DNA of 64,000 bases from positions 1-64,000 of the forward strand of contig CAYTEO010000010.1 in the NCBI GenBank assembly GCA_964436825.1, given 5' to 3'. Positions 33,035 through 41,793 of this stretch are shown in pieces. The notes under the pieces are model-generated. The model searched no databases, was not told where the DNA came from, and saw nothing but the letters and a program-made list of their open reading frames with translations. Origin of the DNA: CAYTEO01 sp964436825. Lineage in GTDB: Bacteria > Krumholzibacteriota > Krumholzibacteriia > LZORAL124-64-63. Each line of letters begins with the position of its first letter. Position 1 is the first letter of the stretch. Position numbers and translations under genes: made by a program.

Positions 33035-33822
33035 CAGGTTCCTGTTCCCGTTGAGCTGGGAACGGCTGGAGGGTTCCCTGCGATCTGCCTCTGTCTCACC
33101 GCGGCCATGCGAGCCATGACATCCTCGATGCGGCCGTAGCGGGACCTGAGCATGCGCTCGGCGATGGCCATGTAAGGGGAGAAACCGTTGCGATGCCGGA
33201 AGAGGTCGGGCCGGCGGCAGTCCTCCAGGTGGCGGCCCATGAACGCCTCCAGTCGGGCGAACTCGGCGTCACTGGTCATCAGTTCGTCGTAGGCCAGGAC
33301 GAGATACTCGTACGGAGTGCTCTCCAGGATGGACAGAATCCTCACATTGTAATCATACCAACGGTCTAGGAACCTCCAGGCCCGCCCGATGTTGCCGGGT
33401 GCGTGATGGGGGCCATGATACCGGTAGTGGGGCCAAACGGCAGCCGGCCCTCTGTAGACGACGATCAGCCTGTGTTCCGGCAGCAGCTCCTCCCAGAGAG
33501 GGTAGGTCAGTGCCGTGCGGGGATCCTTGAATCCCCAGTCCTTGTATCTCCGCTCGCAAGTGCCGATCACCTCCTGCATCCTGCGCTGCAGGTCGGGTCC
33601 GGCGGTCAGCGGTTCCGGGGCCTTCAGATCGATGGTGGAGTAGCTGTCGGTGCCGAGGATCTCCAGGTTCAGGTGCAGGATCGACTGGCGCTCGTACTTG
33701 TTTCCCTCGTCGTAGCTGACCGATGGATCGATCTCGTCGTCCATGTTGATCCCGGAATGATGGAGGATCTGGGATGTGAGGGTGGTGCCGGATTTGTGCA
33801 TGCCGAGCACGACGTAGATCAT
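33034..33822 (-). CDS. Sulfotransferase family protein
   Basis: A 262-residue P-loop sulfotransferase-like protein. It begins MIYVVLGMHKSGTTLTSQIL, with the 5'-phosphosulfate loop at residues 9-14. GFKDPRTALTYPLW and IVVYRGPAAVW mark the central region in which the 3'-phosphate is bound. The start used has GAGGAG 10 nt upstream; 40 more codons are open but lack family sequence. Co-transcribed with the SpmA/B fusion (1-nt overlap). Probably cytoplasmic; the acceptor could be a glycan or lipid. Confidence 0.85.
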   Translation of the reverse strand: MIYVVLGMHKSGTTLTSQILHHSGINMDDEIDPSVSYDEGNKYERQSILHLNLEILGTDSYSTIDLKAPEPLTAGPDLQRRMQEVIGTCERRYKDWGFKDPRTALTYPLWEELLPEHRLIVVYRGPAAVWPHYRYHGPHHAPGNIGRAWRFLDRWYDYNVRILSILESTPYEYLVLAYDELMTSDAEFARLEAFMGRHLEDCRRPDLFRHRNGFSPYMAIAERMLRSRYGRIEDVMARMAAVRQRQIAGNPPAVPSSTGTGT

Positions 33823-34001
33823 CTTCGGTGTCTCCTCGTCACGGACACGGGAGTGACATCGTCGGACAAGAATCAAGCACGTCGTAACATGGCTGGCAAC
33901 AAGCAATGAGAGGGACTTGCCGGCAGGGAAGTTCGGTGTCATGCTGGAACCCTGTCGTTGTTCGCTCTGGTCGATCGCTGTCCATCGGGAGTGCGACCGT
34001 C

Positions 34002-34847
34002 GTGACCACGCTCTGGACCGGCACCCTCACCAAGATGGCCGTCACCCCCGGTCCACCGGGGCAGGCGGCCGCCTACTCCCTGACCGACGGCTTCCACGAC
34101 CCCGCCGGGCGCAGCTCCGATCTCCCCCTGAACCCGCTGCTGGGCCGGCCGGTCGAGCTGCGCTTCACCGGCACGATCACCTGCGTCGCCTGCGGGCGGG
34201 AGACGAGGAAGACCCACGGGCCCGGCTACTGCTTCCCCTGTTCCCGGCGGCGGGCCGAGGCCGACATCTGCATCGTCAAGCCCGAGCTGTGCCACCACGG
34301 CGACCCTGACGCTCCCTGCCGCGACGAGGAGTTCGCCAGGCGGCACTGCTTCCAGCCCCACGTCCTGTACGTCTCGCTGACCTCGGCGCCCAAGGTGGGG
34401 ATCACCCGCAAGGTCAACATTCCCACGCGCTGGCTGGACCAGGGGGCCGTGGCGGCGGTACCCCTGGCCGAGCTGCCGAGTCGCCGCGACGTGGGCCTGC
34501 TGGAGAAGGAACTCTCCGCCCGCCACGCCGACCGGACCCACTGGATGACGATGCTGCGCGAGGAGGCGCCGGAACACGACCTGGAGGAGTTCGCCGCGCG
34601 GGTGGCGGCCGAGCTGGAGGAGCGCGGCGTGACGCTGTTGCCGCCGGAGCAGCGGGTCGTGCACCGTTTCCGGTATCCAGTCCTGCGCTTCCCGGAGAAG
34701 GTCAGGAGCTTCAACCTGGACCGCTCGCCCGTGGTGGCGGGGATCCTGGAGGGGATCAAGGGCCAGTACCTGCTGCTGGATGGCGGTGTCATCAACGTCC
34801 GCAAGTTCACCGGCTACCACGTCGAGCTGCGGGGGGAGGGGGAATGA
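34002..34847 (+). CDS. DUF2797 family protein
   Basis: A 281-residue protein of family DUF2797, function unknown. Family hallmarks seen are FTGTITCVACGRETRKTHGPGY-type sequence (here FTGTITCVACGRETRK) with GYCFPCS, CIVKPELCHHG, PHVLYVSLTSAPKVGITR and PTRWLDQGA. The cysteine pairs suggest a zinc ribbon, and KVGITR recalls GIY-YIG-like proteins. Start GTG with GGGAG upstream; ATG at 34035 is an alternative. First gene of a run of six overlapping genes (transporter, two Smr proteins, SDR, PLP enzyme). Confidence 0.9.
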   Translation: MTTLWTGTLTKMAVTPGPPGQAAAYSLTDGFHDPAGRSSDLPLNPLLGRPVELRFTGTITCVACGRETRKTHGPGYCFPCSRRRAEADICIVKPELCHHGDPDAPCRDEEFARRHCFQPHVLYVSLTSAPKVGITRKVNIPTRWLDQGAVAAVPLAELPSRRDVGLLEKELSARHADRTHWMTMLREEAPEHDLEEFAARVAAELEERGVTLLPPEQRVVHRFRYPVLRFPEKVRSFNLDRSPVVAGILEGIKGQYLLLDGGVINVRKFTGYHVELRGEGE

Positions 34848-36379
34848 GCGGGGACAAGGGCCGTTTCCAGGCGATCGGCCTGTGGCTGGGACCGCTGGTC
34901 GCGGTGCTGCTGATCCTGTCGGCGGACCTGGATCCGGACCGGCCGGAGGTGACGGCCATGGCGGCGGTCGCCCTCTGGATGGCGCTGTGGTGGCTGAGCG
35001 AGGCGGTGCCGCTGGCGGCGACGGCGCTGCTGCCGGTCGTCCTCTATCCCCTGCTGGGGATCATGAGCGGCAGGGAGGTGGCACCGGTCTACTGCAACTG
35101 GATCATCTTCCTGTTCCTGGGCGGGTTCATGGTGGCCCTGGCCATGGAGCGCTGGGACCTGCACCGGCGGATCGCCCTGCGGATCATCTCCGCCATCGGC
35201 GGCGGGCCGCGGCGGATCGTCCTGGGCTTCATGCTGGCCAGCGCCTTCCTCTCCATGTGGGTCAGCAACACGGCGACGACGATGATGATGGCGCCGGTGG
35301 CCATGGCCGTCGTGGCGGGCCTGCGGGGGCGGGCCGACCGGCAGCGCGTGGACGCCTTCGCCACCGCGCTGCTGCTGGCGACGGCCTACGCCGCCTCGGT
35401 GGGCGGCCTCTCGACGCTGATCGGCACCCCGCCCAACCCGCTGCTGGTCAGCAACGTGGGTGTCATGTTCCCCGGGGCGCCCGAGATCTCGTTCGCGGGC
35501 TGGATGATCCTCGGCCTGCCGGTGGCCGTCGTCGCCCTGGCGGTCGTCTGGGTCGAGCTGTCGCTGCTGTACCGGCTGCACGAGGCCGGCGACCTGATCG
35601 ACCACGCCGCCCTGCGCCGCCAGCGGAAGCTGCTGGGGCCCATGTCCTTCGCCGAGAAGGTCGTCCTGGCCGACTTCTCCCTGATGGCCCTGCTCTGGCT
35701 GTCGCGCAAGGGATTGACCGTCGGCGGGTTCTCGGTGCCGGGCTGGTCGCACCTGCTGTCCCACGGCCGGTTCGTCGACGACGGCACCGTCGCCATGACC
35801 CTGGCCCTCGTCCTGTTCGTCGTCCCCGCCCGCAACGGGAAGGGAGAGAGGATCCTGGACTGGCCCACCGCCCGCCGGCTGCCGTGGGGGATCGTCCTGC
35901 TGTTCGGCGGCGGGTTCGCCCTGGCCAGGGGGTTCGTCGCCACGGGTCTGTCCGGGTGGCTGGGCGACAGGATGGCCGGCCTGTCGTTCCTGCCCACGCC
36001 GCTGCTGGTCCTGGTCGTCTGCCTCGTCATGACGTTCGTGACCGAGCTGACGAGCAACACGGCGACGACCCAGATGGCGCTGCCGGTCCTGGCCAGCCTG
36101 GCCGTGGCCATCGGGGTCAACCCGCTGCTGCTGATGGTGCCGGCCACCCTGTCGGCCTCCTGCGCCTTCATGCTGCCGGTGGCCACCCCGCCCAACGCCA
36201 TCGTCTTCGGCACCGGCATGGTCTCGGTCCGCGACATGGCGCGCACCGGTCTCCTGCTGAACCTGGTCGGCGCGGTGGTCATCACCGCGGCCATCTACCT
36301 GCTGGGCGGGGCGGCGTTCGGGATGGACCTCCACGGGGTCCCGGCCTGGGCGGCCCACCTGGCGGGGGGAGGGGGGTAG
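34844..36379 (+). CDS. SLC13/DASS-family sodium-coupled anion transporter
   Basis: A 511-residue membrane transporter with about 11-13 helices, of the divalent anion:sodium symporter family (sulfate, dicarboxylates). Both SNT substrate motifs are visible, MWVSNTATTMMM and ELTSNTATTQMALPVL, each after a re-entrant loop; LIGTPPNPLLVSN and ATPPNAIVFGTG are the conserved companions. It overlaps DUF2797 by ATGA. Sulfate is suggested by nearby sat and sulfotransferases, but dicarboxylate is equally possible. Confidence 0.9.
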   Translation: MSGDKGRFQAIGLWLGPLVAVLLILSADLDPDRPEVTAMAAVALWMALWWLSEAVPLAATALLPVVLYPLLGIMSGREVAPVYCNWIIFLFLGGFMVALAMERWDLHRRIALRIISAIGGGPRRIVLGFMLASAFLSMWVSNTATTMMMAPVAMAVVAGLRGRADRQRVDAFATALLLATAYAASVGGLSTLIGTPPNPLLVSNVGVMFPGAPEISFAGWMILGLPVAVVALAVVWVELSLLYRLHEAGDLIDHAALRRQRKLLGPMSFAEKVVLADFSLMALLWLSRKGLTVGGFSVPGWSHLLSHGRFVDDGTVAMTLALVLFVVPARNGKGERILDWPTARRLPWGIVLLFGGGFALARGFVATGLSGWLGDRMAGLSFLPTPLLVLVVCLVMTFVTELTSNTATTQMALPVLASLAVAIGVNPLLLMVPATLSASCAFMLPVATPPNAIVFGTGMVSVRDMARTGLLLNLVGAVVITAAIYLLGGAAFGMDLHGVPAWAAHLAGGGG

Positions 36380-36380
36380 G

Positions 36381-36662
36381 GTGACCGGGCGCATGGAGAT
36401 CGACGGTGTCCTGGACCTGCACATGTTCCGTCCGGACGAGACGCGGGACCTGGTCCGCGACTACCTGGACGAGTGCCGACGGCTGGGGATCCTGGACGTG
36501 AGGATCGTCCACGGCAAGGGGATCGGCGTGCAGCGGGAGATCGTCCACGCCGTCCTGCGCGACCATCCCGCCGTCGTCTCCTTCGGCCACCCGTCCGACG
36601 CCGGCGGGTGGGGCGCGACCGTCGTGCGGCTGCGCCCGCCCGGGGAGGGGGACGATGGGTAG
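36381..36662 (+). CDS. Small stand-alone Smr-domain protein (first of two)
   Basis: A 93-residue protein that is little more than a Smr domain, known as a nuclease or RNA/DNA-binding fold at the end of MutS2. It has VLDLHMFRPDE (LDLH motif) and IVHGKGIGVQR (HGxG motif), then HPSDAGGWGATVVRL. The GTG start is 1 bp after the transporter stop with GGAGGGG upstream; ATG at 36393 is an alternative. It overlaps the second Smr gene by 8 nt. Confidence 0.85.
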   Translation: MTGRMEIDGVLDLHMFRPDETRDLVRDYLDECRRLGILDVRIVHGKGIGVQREIVHAVLRDHPAVVSFGHPSDAGGWGATVVRLRPPGEGDDG

Positions 36663-37047
36663 GTTCAAGAACCGCCGTCCCGGTCGCAGCGGCAGGACGC
36701 GGGGGATGCGCCGCACGATCCGGCGCGACGCCGACCGTGAGCCGAAGACCGGGACGCCACGATCCGGTCCGCTGCCCCCGCAGATCGACCTGCACCGCCG
36801 CCGCGCCGACGAGGCGCTGGCCTACCTGGAGATGATGCTCCAGGTGCATCGTCGGCGCGGGGATCGGGAGGTCCTGGTCGTCCACGGCCGCGGCCTCCAC
36901 TCGGAGACGGGACGGTCGGTCCTGGGACCGCTGGTCCGGCAGTGGCTGGTCGATCACCCCGGACTGGTCGCCACCCACCGCCCGGCGCCGCGCGACTGGG
37001 GCGGCGAGGGGGCGGTCGTCGTCGTGCTGAGGAGGGAGAAGGAATGA
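36655..37047 (+). CDS. Smr-domain protein with basic N-terminal tail (second of two)
   Basis: A 130-residue protein: a basic, disordered N-terminus (1-40, GRFKNRRPGRSGRTRG) likely for nucleic-acid contact, then a Smr domain with QIDLHRRRADEAL and LVVHGRGLHSETGRSVL. It is distinct from the neighbouring Smr protein, with which it may form a heterodimer. ATG start inside the preceding gene end; stop overlaps the SDR start (ATGA). Confidence 0.87.
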   Translation: MGRFKNRRPGRSGRTRGMRRTIRRDADREPKTGTPRSGPLPPQIDLHRRRADEALAYLEMMLQVHRRRGDREVLVVHGRGLHSETGRSVLGPLVRQWLVDHPGLVATHRPAPRDWGGEGAVVVVLRREKE

Positions 37048-37793
37048 CGGATCTCGACGGCAGGATCGCCCTGGTCACCGGCGGCGCGGTGCGCATCGGC
37101 CGTGTGATCGCCCTGGCCCTGGCCCGCGCCGGGGCCGACGTCGCCGTCCACTATCGCCGCTCGCGACGGGAGGCGGAACGGACGGCGGCCGAGATCGAGG
37201 CGCTGGGCAGGCGCGCGACGCTCGTCCAGGCCGAGCTGGCCGACGGCGAGGCACCGGCCCGGCTGCTGGCCGAGGCGGCGGCCGCCCTGGGACCGGTCGA
37301 CCTGCTGGTCAACAACGCGTCGCTCTTCACGCGGACCGACCTGGCGGGGACGGGCCTGGGCGACTGGGCCCCGATGATGCGCGTCAACCTGCGGGCGCCG
37401 CTGCTGCTGGCGCAGGCGATGGCCGCCAACCTGCCCCCGGAGCGGCGCGGCGACATCGTCAACCTGAACGACGTCCACGCCCTAGCCCCCCGCACCGGTG
37501 CCGTTCCCTACCTGCTGAGCAAGCACGGCCTGCACGGCCTGACCCGGAACCTGGCCCTGGAGCTGGCGCCGCGGATCAAGGTCAACGAGGTGGCCCTGGG
37601 CGCCGTCCTGCCGCCTGCCGCCCCGCCCGACGGCTACGTCCACACCCCGCGCGCGCGGATCCCCCTGGACCGGTTCCCCACCCCCGACGACGTGGCCGAC
37701 GCCGTCCTGTTCCTGGTCCGCTCGCCGGCCGTGACGGGGCTGACGATCGCCGTCGACGGCGGGGAGCACCTCCACGGCGGCGGGGCGCCGTGA
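37044..37793 (+). CDS. SDR-family oxidoreductase, pteridine-reductase-like
   Basis: A 249-residue short-chain dehydrogenase. Nucleotide loop TGGAVRIGR (about 11-19) and NNASLF; the HYRRS segment after strand 2 fits NADPH use. The catalytic set is Asp...Tyr...Lys (LNDVHA, then YLLSKHGLHGLTRNLALELA), the PTR1/FolM pattern in which Asp replaces the usual Ser. It probably reduces dihydropteridines (FolM-like) or a related substrate in folate/pterin metabolism. It is in the overlapping six-gene operon, ending GTGA with the next gene. Confidence 0.85.
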   Translation: MTDLDGRIALVTGGAVRIGRVIALALARAGADVAVHYRRSRREAERTAAEIEALGRRATLVQAELADGEAPARLLAEAAAALGPVDLLVNNASLFTRTDLAGTGLGDWAPMMRVNLRAPLLLAQAMAANLPPERRGDIVNLNDVHALAPRTGAVPYLLSKHGLHGLTRNLALELAPRIKVNEVALGAVLPPAAPPDGYVHTPRARIPLDRFPTPDDVADAVLFLVRSPAVTGLTIAVDGGEHLHGGGAP

Positions 37794-38920
37794 CCGGCCG
37801 CTGGCTGCTGGACGGGGCGGAGATCGCCCGCCTGGACGCGCGGGAGCCCGTCGCCGTCGTCGACGAGCGGCGCGTCCGCCGCAACGTCGCCGCCATGGCC
37901 GCCCGGGCCGCCGCGACCGGCGCGCGGCTGCGTCCCCACGTCAAGACCCACCAGACCGTCGAGATCGCCAGCTGGTGCCGCGAGGCCGGCGCGCGGGGGA
38001 TCACCGTCTCCTCCCTCGCCATGGCCCGCGCCTACGTGGGGGCCGGCTGGGACGACGTGACCATCGCCCTGCCGGCCAACCCGCGCTGGGCGCCGGAGCT
38101 GTCACGGCTGGCGGAGCGGGCGCGCGTCGGCGTCCTGCTGGACGATCCGGCGGCGGCGCGTGCCCTGGACGCGGGCCTGACCGCGGACGTGGCGGCCTGG
38201 CTGAAGATCGACGTCGGCTACGGCCGGGCCGGCGTGCGCTGGGACGACCGGTCGCGGCTGGCCGTGCTGGCCGCCGCCGTCGCCGGTGCGGCGCACCTGT
38301 CCGCGGCCGGCGTGCTGACCCACGCGGGGCAGAGCTACGCGGCCCGGGGACGGGAGCGGATCGCCGCCGTCTGCGGGGAGGCGCTGGAACGGCTGACGGC
38401 GGCCCGCCGGTTCGTCGCCGACCGCTGGGGCGGCCGCTGCGCGGCGTCGTTCGGCGATACGCCGTGCTGCAGCGTCCTGGAGCGGTTCCTGGAGGTCGAC
38501 GAGCTGCGTCCGGGCAACTACGTCTTCCACGACCTGATGCAGCACGCCGCGGGGGTCTGCGACGACGGCGCCATCGCCCTGGCCGTGGCCTGCCCGGTCC
38601 TGTCGGTCCAGCGGGAGAGGGGCCGGCTGCTGCTCCACGGCGGCGCCGTCCACCTGAGCAAGGAGCGGCTACCCGACGGTACGTTCGGTCGCCTCCTGGC
38701 GGCCACCGGCGCGGGCTTCGGCTCCCTGCACCCGACGGCGCGCCTGGCGGGCCTGTCCCAGGAGCACGGGCTGCTGGAGGCGCCGGCGGACTTGCTGGAG
38801 ACGGCCAGGCCGGGGGACGTCGTCCTGGTGGCGCCGGTCCATTCCTGCCTGGCGGCCGACCTGGCGGACCGGATCGTCACCTGGGAAGGTACCGCCCTGA
38901 CGTCGCTGCGCCGCCGCTAG
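37790..38920 (+). CDS. PLP-dependent D-threonine aldolase / D-serine dehydratase-like enzyme
   Basis: A 376-residue fold-type III PLP enzyme (alanine racemase N-domain plus DSD1-like C-domain). The PLP lysine is Lys52 in RPHVKTHQTVEIA. A metal-site motif VAPVHSCLAADLADR at the C-terminus is shared with D-serine dehydratase and D-threonine aldolase. It acts on D-amino acids in the cytoplasm. GTG start overlapping the SDR stop. Last gene of its operon, followed by a hairpin at 38961. Confidence 0.88.
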   Translation: MTGRWLLDGAEIARLDAREPVAVVDERRVRRNVAAMAARAAATGARLRPHVKTHQTVEIASWCREAGARGITVSSLAMARAYVGAGWDDVTIALPANPRWAPELSRLAERARVGVLLDDPAAARALDAGLTADVAAWLKIDVGYGRAGVRWDDRSRLAVLAAAVAGAAHLSAAGVLTHAGQSYAARGRERIAAVCGEALERLTAARRFVADRWGGRCAASFGDTPCCSVLERFLEVDELRPGNYVFHDLMQHAAGVCDDGAIALAVACPVLSVQRERGRLLLHGGAVHLSKERLPDGTFGRLLAATGAGFGSLHPTARLAGLSQEHGLLEAPADLLETARPGDVVLVAPVHSCLAADLADRIVTWEGTALTSLRRR

Positions 38921-38960
38921 AGACGGCTGCGGCGGGAGGTCGTCACGGTGCCGACGCGCG

Positions 38961-38990
38961 GCGCCGGGGCCCCCGGAGGGACCCCGGCGC
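38961..38990. terminator. Hairpin terminator between convergent genes
   Basis: GCGCCGGGG (38961-38969) pairs with CCCCGGCGC (38982-38990); three inner CCC/GGG pairs follow one C-A mismatch. Confidence 0.6.
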
Positions 38991-39013
38991 GAGGTCGTCG
39001 GCCGCGCCGCGGT

Positions 39014-41581
39014 TCAACCCCTGTCCCGGTACAGGGCGTCCCACCAGCCGGGATCCCCCTTCAGCCAGCGGGCGAACCAGGCCAGGATCGTGTCGTTCCA
39101 GACGATGCGCTGGTCGTGGTCCAGGATGTGGTGGTCCTGGCCCTGGATGCGGACGTACTCCACCTCGCGGCCCAGCAGCTTCAGGGCCGTGTAGAGGGCG
39201 TCGCTCTCCCCGGGCGGGACGTTCGTGTCGACCGAGCCGTGCAGCAGCAGCAACGGCGTGTGGATCCGATCGGCATTGTAGAGGGGGCTCTGGCCGACGT
39301 AGAGATCGCGGTCGCTCCAGGGGAAGGCGTTGGCCAGGGCCCGTGCCCCGTAGCCGTATCCCCAGTACCCCATCCCCCAGTAGCTGGCGATGTTGCTGAT
39401 GCCGGCGTGGCTGATGGCGCAGGCGAACATGTCGGTCTGGGTGACCAGGTACTCGGTCAGGAAGCCGCCGAACGAGGCGCCGATGCAGCCCATCCGCTCC
39501 CCGTCGGCGTCGGGGTACTGCTGCAGGAAGGCCTTCGTCCCCTCGATGATCTCCCAGGCCGTCCGCTTGCCCCAGTCGTTGACGTGGCGGGCGGCGTACT
39601 GCTGCCCGTAGCCCAGGGCGCCGCTCGGTTCGGGGACGTAGACGAAGTACCCCTGGCCGGCCCAGACGTTCTTGGGGTAGCGGCCGCCCATGTCCCGGGT
39701 GATGGGGAAGGTGCCGCCGTAGTAGTAGACGATGACTGGATACCGGCGCCCCTGCTGGTAGTCGCGGGGGTAGTAGACACGGCCATCCAGCTTCTGACCG
39801 TCGGGAAGCTCGGCGACGAACGACTCGACCCGGCCGAAGGTGACGTGGGCGTAGCGGTCGGCACCGGGGTCCAGCAGCAGGCGGGCCTTGCCGCTCTTCA
39901 GGTCCACGGCCCAGACCTGCTGGGGGGCCTTGGCGCTCGTGCCGGCGACGACGGCGATGTCGGCCCGGTCGGCCACGTCCCACAGGTCGACGACCTCGCA
40001 GCCTCCGGTCAACTCGCGCCAGCGCCCCTCGCGGGTGCCGATGGCCAGGCGCTGGTACTGGGTGTCCAGGACCCGGGCGACGATCCGCCCCCGATGCCAG
40101 CGCAGACCCTGGACCGCGGGATCGAAGTCCCGGGAGAGGGCCGTGGCGCGGCCGTCTCGCCGGGCGAAGAGGTAGACCTGGCCGCCGTAGTCGTTGGGGA
40201 CGATGTCCTCGGGCAGGTCGCGGCCCAGGCCGTCGAAGGCCGACGGCGAGCCCAGCAGGACGAGGGTGTCGCGATCCGGCCCGTAGGCGGCGTGGTCGAT
40301 CCAGTGCTCGTCCAGGTCGATCCGCCGGGTCGAGAGGTCCGACAGGTCGAGTTCCCACCACTCGCGGCGGGAGTAGGGACGCTGGGCGGGATCGGGGTAC
40401 TCGCGGGCGAACAGGAGGAACCTGCCGTCGGGGCTGAACGACCAGTCCTCGGCACTGACGTCGCCGGCGGTCAGGCGGCGCCGGGAGCCGTCGACCAGGG
40501 AGACCTCCATCAGGTAGCTGCGGTTGCGCCACCAGGGCCAGCGGTCCTCCAGGGCGCGCCACCGCTTCACCTTCCGCTCGTCGGCCTTGGCCTCGACGGT
40601 GAAGGTGTAGACCAGCGAGCGGCCGTCGGGATTCCAGCGGTAGTCGCCGAAGTGCTCCACGCCGGTGACGACGGCCCTGGTGGCGCCGTCGTCCAGGTCC
40701 AGGACCCACAGGTCGGTCCTCTGCTCCTTCCCTTCCTTCGCTTCGTCGGTCGAGGTGTAGGAGAGCCGGTGTCCGTCGGGGGCCCAGGCCACGTTGCCGG
40801 CGTCCAGCAGACCGCGCCACTGGTGGACCAGCCTGCCGTGTTTCGTCTCGCGCACCTCGAGCCAGCGTTCCCGCGTGCCGTCGGGGCGGTAGGCGCCGAG
40901 GGTCAGGGCGACGAACTTCCCGTCCGGCGAGACGGCCAGCGAGGAGACCTTCGGCGCGTCCAGGATGTCGCGGATGTCGACGGCGCGGGCGGGGCGGGTC
41001 GTCACGTCGAGAACCGTCGCGGGGACCGAGTCGGGCAGCACGAGGGCGGCCGTCACGCGCCACGGCTCCTCGTCGTCGGCCGCCCGGACGGTGTGCAGCA
41101 GCAGCAGGTGGTGACCGGGGCTCAGGGAGATCTCGCCGGCGCGGGCTTCCTCTTCCGCCTCCAGCTTCACGGGTCCGCCGTCCAGGTACGCCTTCACCCG
41201 CTGGGACGATGTGACGCGCAGCCTGCCGGTGACGTGGCGGGAGGCCCGGATCCGGGTCGCCAGGTAGGCCTCGGCTGGGCCGTCGCCGCGCAGCTCGACG
41301 GTGTCGGTCGTCCAGCCGCGCCAGCCGTCCCGGTCGGCGACCGGATCGACCGCCGCCGGATCCAGGGACGGTTGCGCCAGCAGGTCGTCCAGGTCGAAGC
41401 CCCCCTTCGCCTCGTCGTGGAAGGCGGGCAGGGGAGCGGCGACGGGGCCGCGGACGAGCCACTCGCCGACGGGGATCCCGCCGTCGCCGTTTCCGGCCGC
41501 CGGGGCGGCGGCCGACAGCAGCAGCGAGGCGGTCGCCAGCAGCAGGATGGGAAGGGAGGGAACGCGGTGCGATCGCAACAT
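39014..41581 (-). CDS. Secreted S9 prolyl-oligopeptidase-family peptidase
   Basis: An 855-residue exported serine peptidase. Signal peptide at 1-28 (SLPILLLATASLLLSAAAPA). Residues 30-230 form an accessory beta region, about 230-590 the TolB/WD-type propeller repeats (DIRDILDAPKVSSLAVSPDG onward), and the C-terminal 250 residues the alpha/beta hydrolase: GASFGGFLTEYL (Ser near 702), a DTNVPP Asp near 781 and DHHILDH His near 815. It should cleave peptides in the periplasm or outside. A GGAGG site lies 8 nt before the chosen ATG. Divergent from the DUF5916 gene. Confidence 0.92.
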   Translation of the reverse strand: MLRSHRVPSLPILLLATASLLLSAAAPAAGNGDGGIPVGEWLVRGPVAAPLPAFHDEAKGGFDLDDLLAQPSLDPAAVDPVADRDGWRGWTTDTVELRGDGPAEAYLATRIRASRHVTGRLRVTSSQRVKAYLDGGPVKLEAEEEARAGEISLSPGHHLLLLHTVRAADDEEPWRVTAALVLPDSVPATVLDVTTRPARAVDIRDILDAPKVSSLAVSPDGKFVALTLGAYRPDGTRERWLEVRETKHGRLVHQWRGLLDAGNVAWAPDGHRLSYTSTDEAKEGKEQRTDLWVLDLDDGATRAVVTGVEHFGDYRWNPDGRSLVYTFTVEAKADERKVKRWRALEDRWPWWRNRSYLMEVSLVDGSRRRLTAGDVSAEDWSFSPDGRFLLFAREYPDPAQRPYSRREWWELDLSDLSTRRIDLDEHWIDHAAYGPDRDTLVLLGSPSAFDGLGRDLPEDIVPNDYGGQVYLFARRDGRATALSRDFDPAVQGLRWHRGRIVARVLDTQYQRLAIGTREGRWRELTGGCEVVDLWDVADRADIAVVAGTSAKAPQQVWAVDLKSGKARLLLDPGADRYAHVTFGRVESFVAELPDGQKLDGRVYYPRDYQQGRRYPVIVYYYGGTFPITRDMGGRYPKNVWAGQGYFVYVPEPSGALGYGQQYAARHVNDWGKRTAWEIIEGTKAFLQQYPDADGERMGCIGASFGGFLTEYLVTQTDMFACAISHAGISNIASYWGMGYWGYGYGARALANAFPWSDRDLYVGQSPLYNADRIHTPLLLLHGSVDTNVPPGESDALYTALKLLGREVEYVRIQGQDHHILDHDQRIVWNDTILAWFARWLKGDPGWWDALYRDRG

Positions 41582-41639
41582 GGTCTGCCTCCGGATCGTC
41601 GTGTACGGGCGATGAACGTGTTGTCGGAGCGCCGCGCCG

Positions 41640-41668
41640 ATCATAAGCAGCAGCCGGGAGCGTGGCCA
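41640..41668 (-). promoter_or_regulatory. Putative promoter of the S9 peptidase gene
   Basis: On the minus strand TGGCCA (41663-41668) and TATGAT (41640-41645) lie 17 bp apart; the ATG at 41581 is 59 bp downstream. Confidence 0.45.
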
Positions 41669-41793
41669 GCTGGAACTCCCCGGCCCGCGCGACCACCCGG
41701 CGCGGGTCGCGGTCCGCGCAACGTCGGCTTGCCGGTTCCCGGGGCAACCATCACTTTCCACTGGAACCAGGTGTCAGCGAAAGGATACGGACG

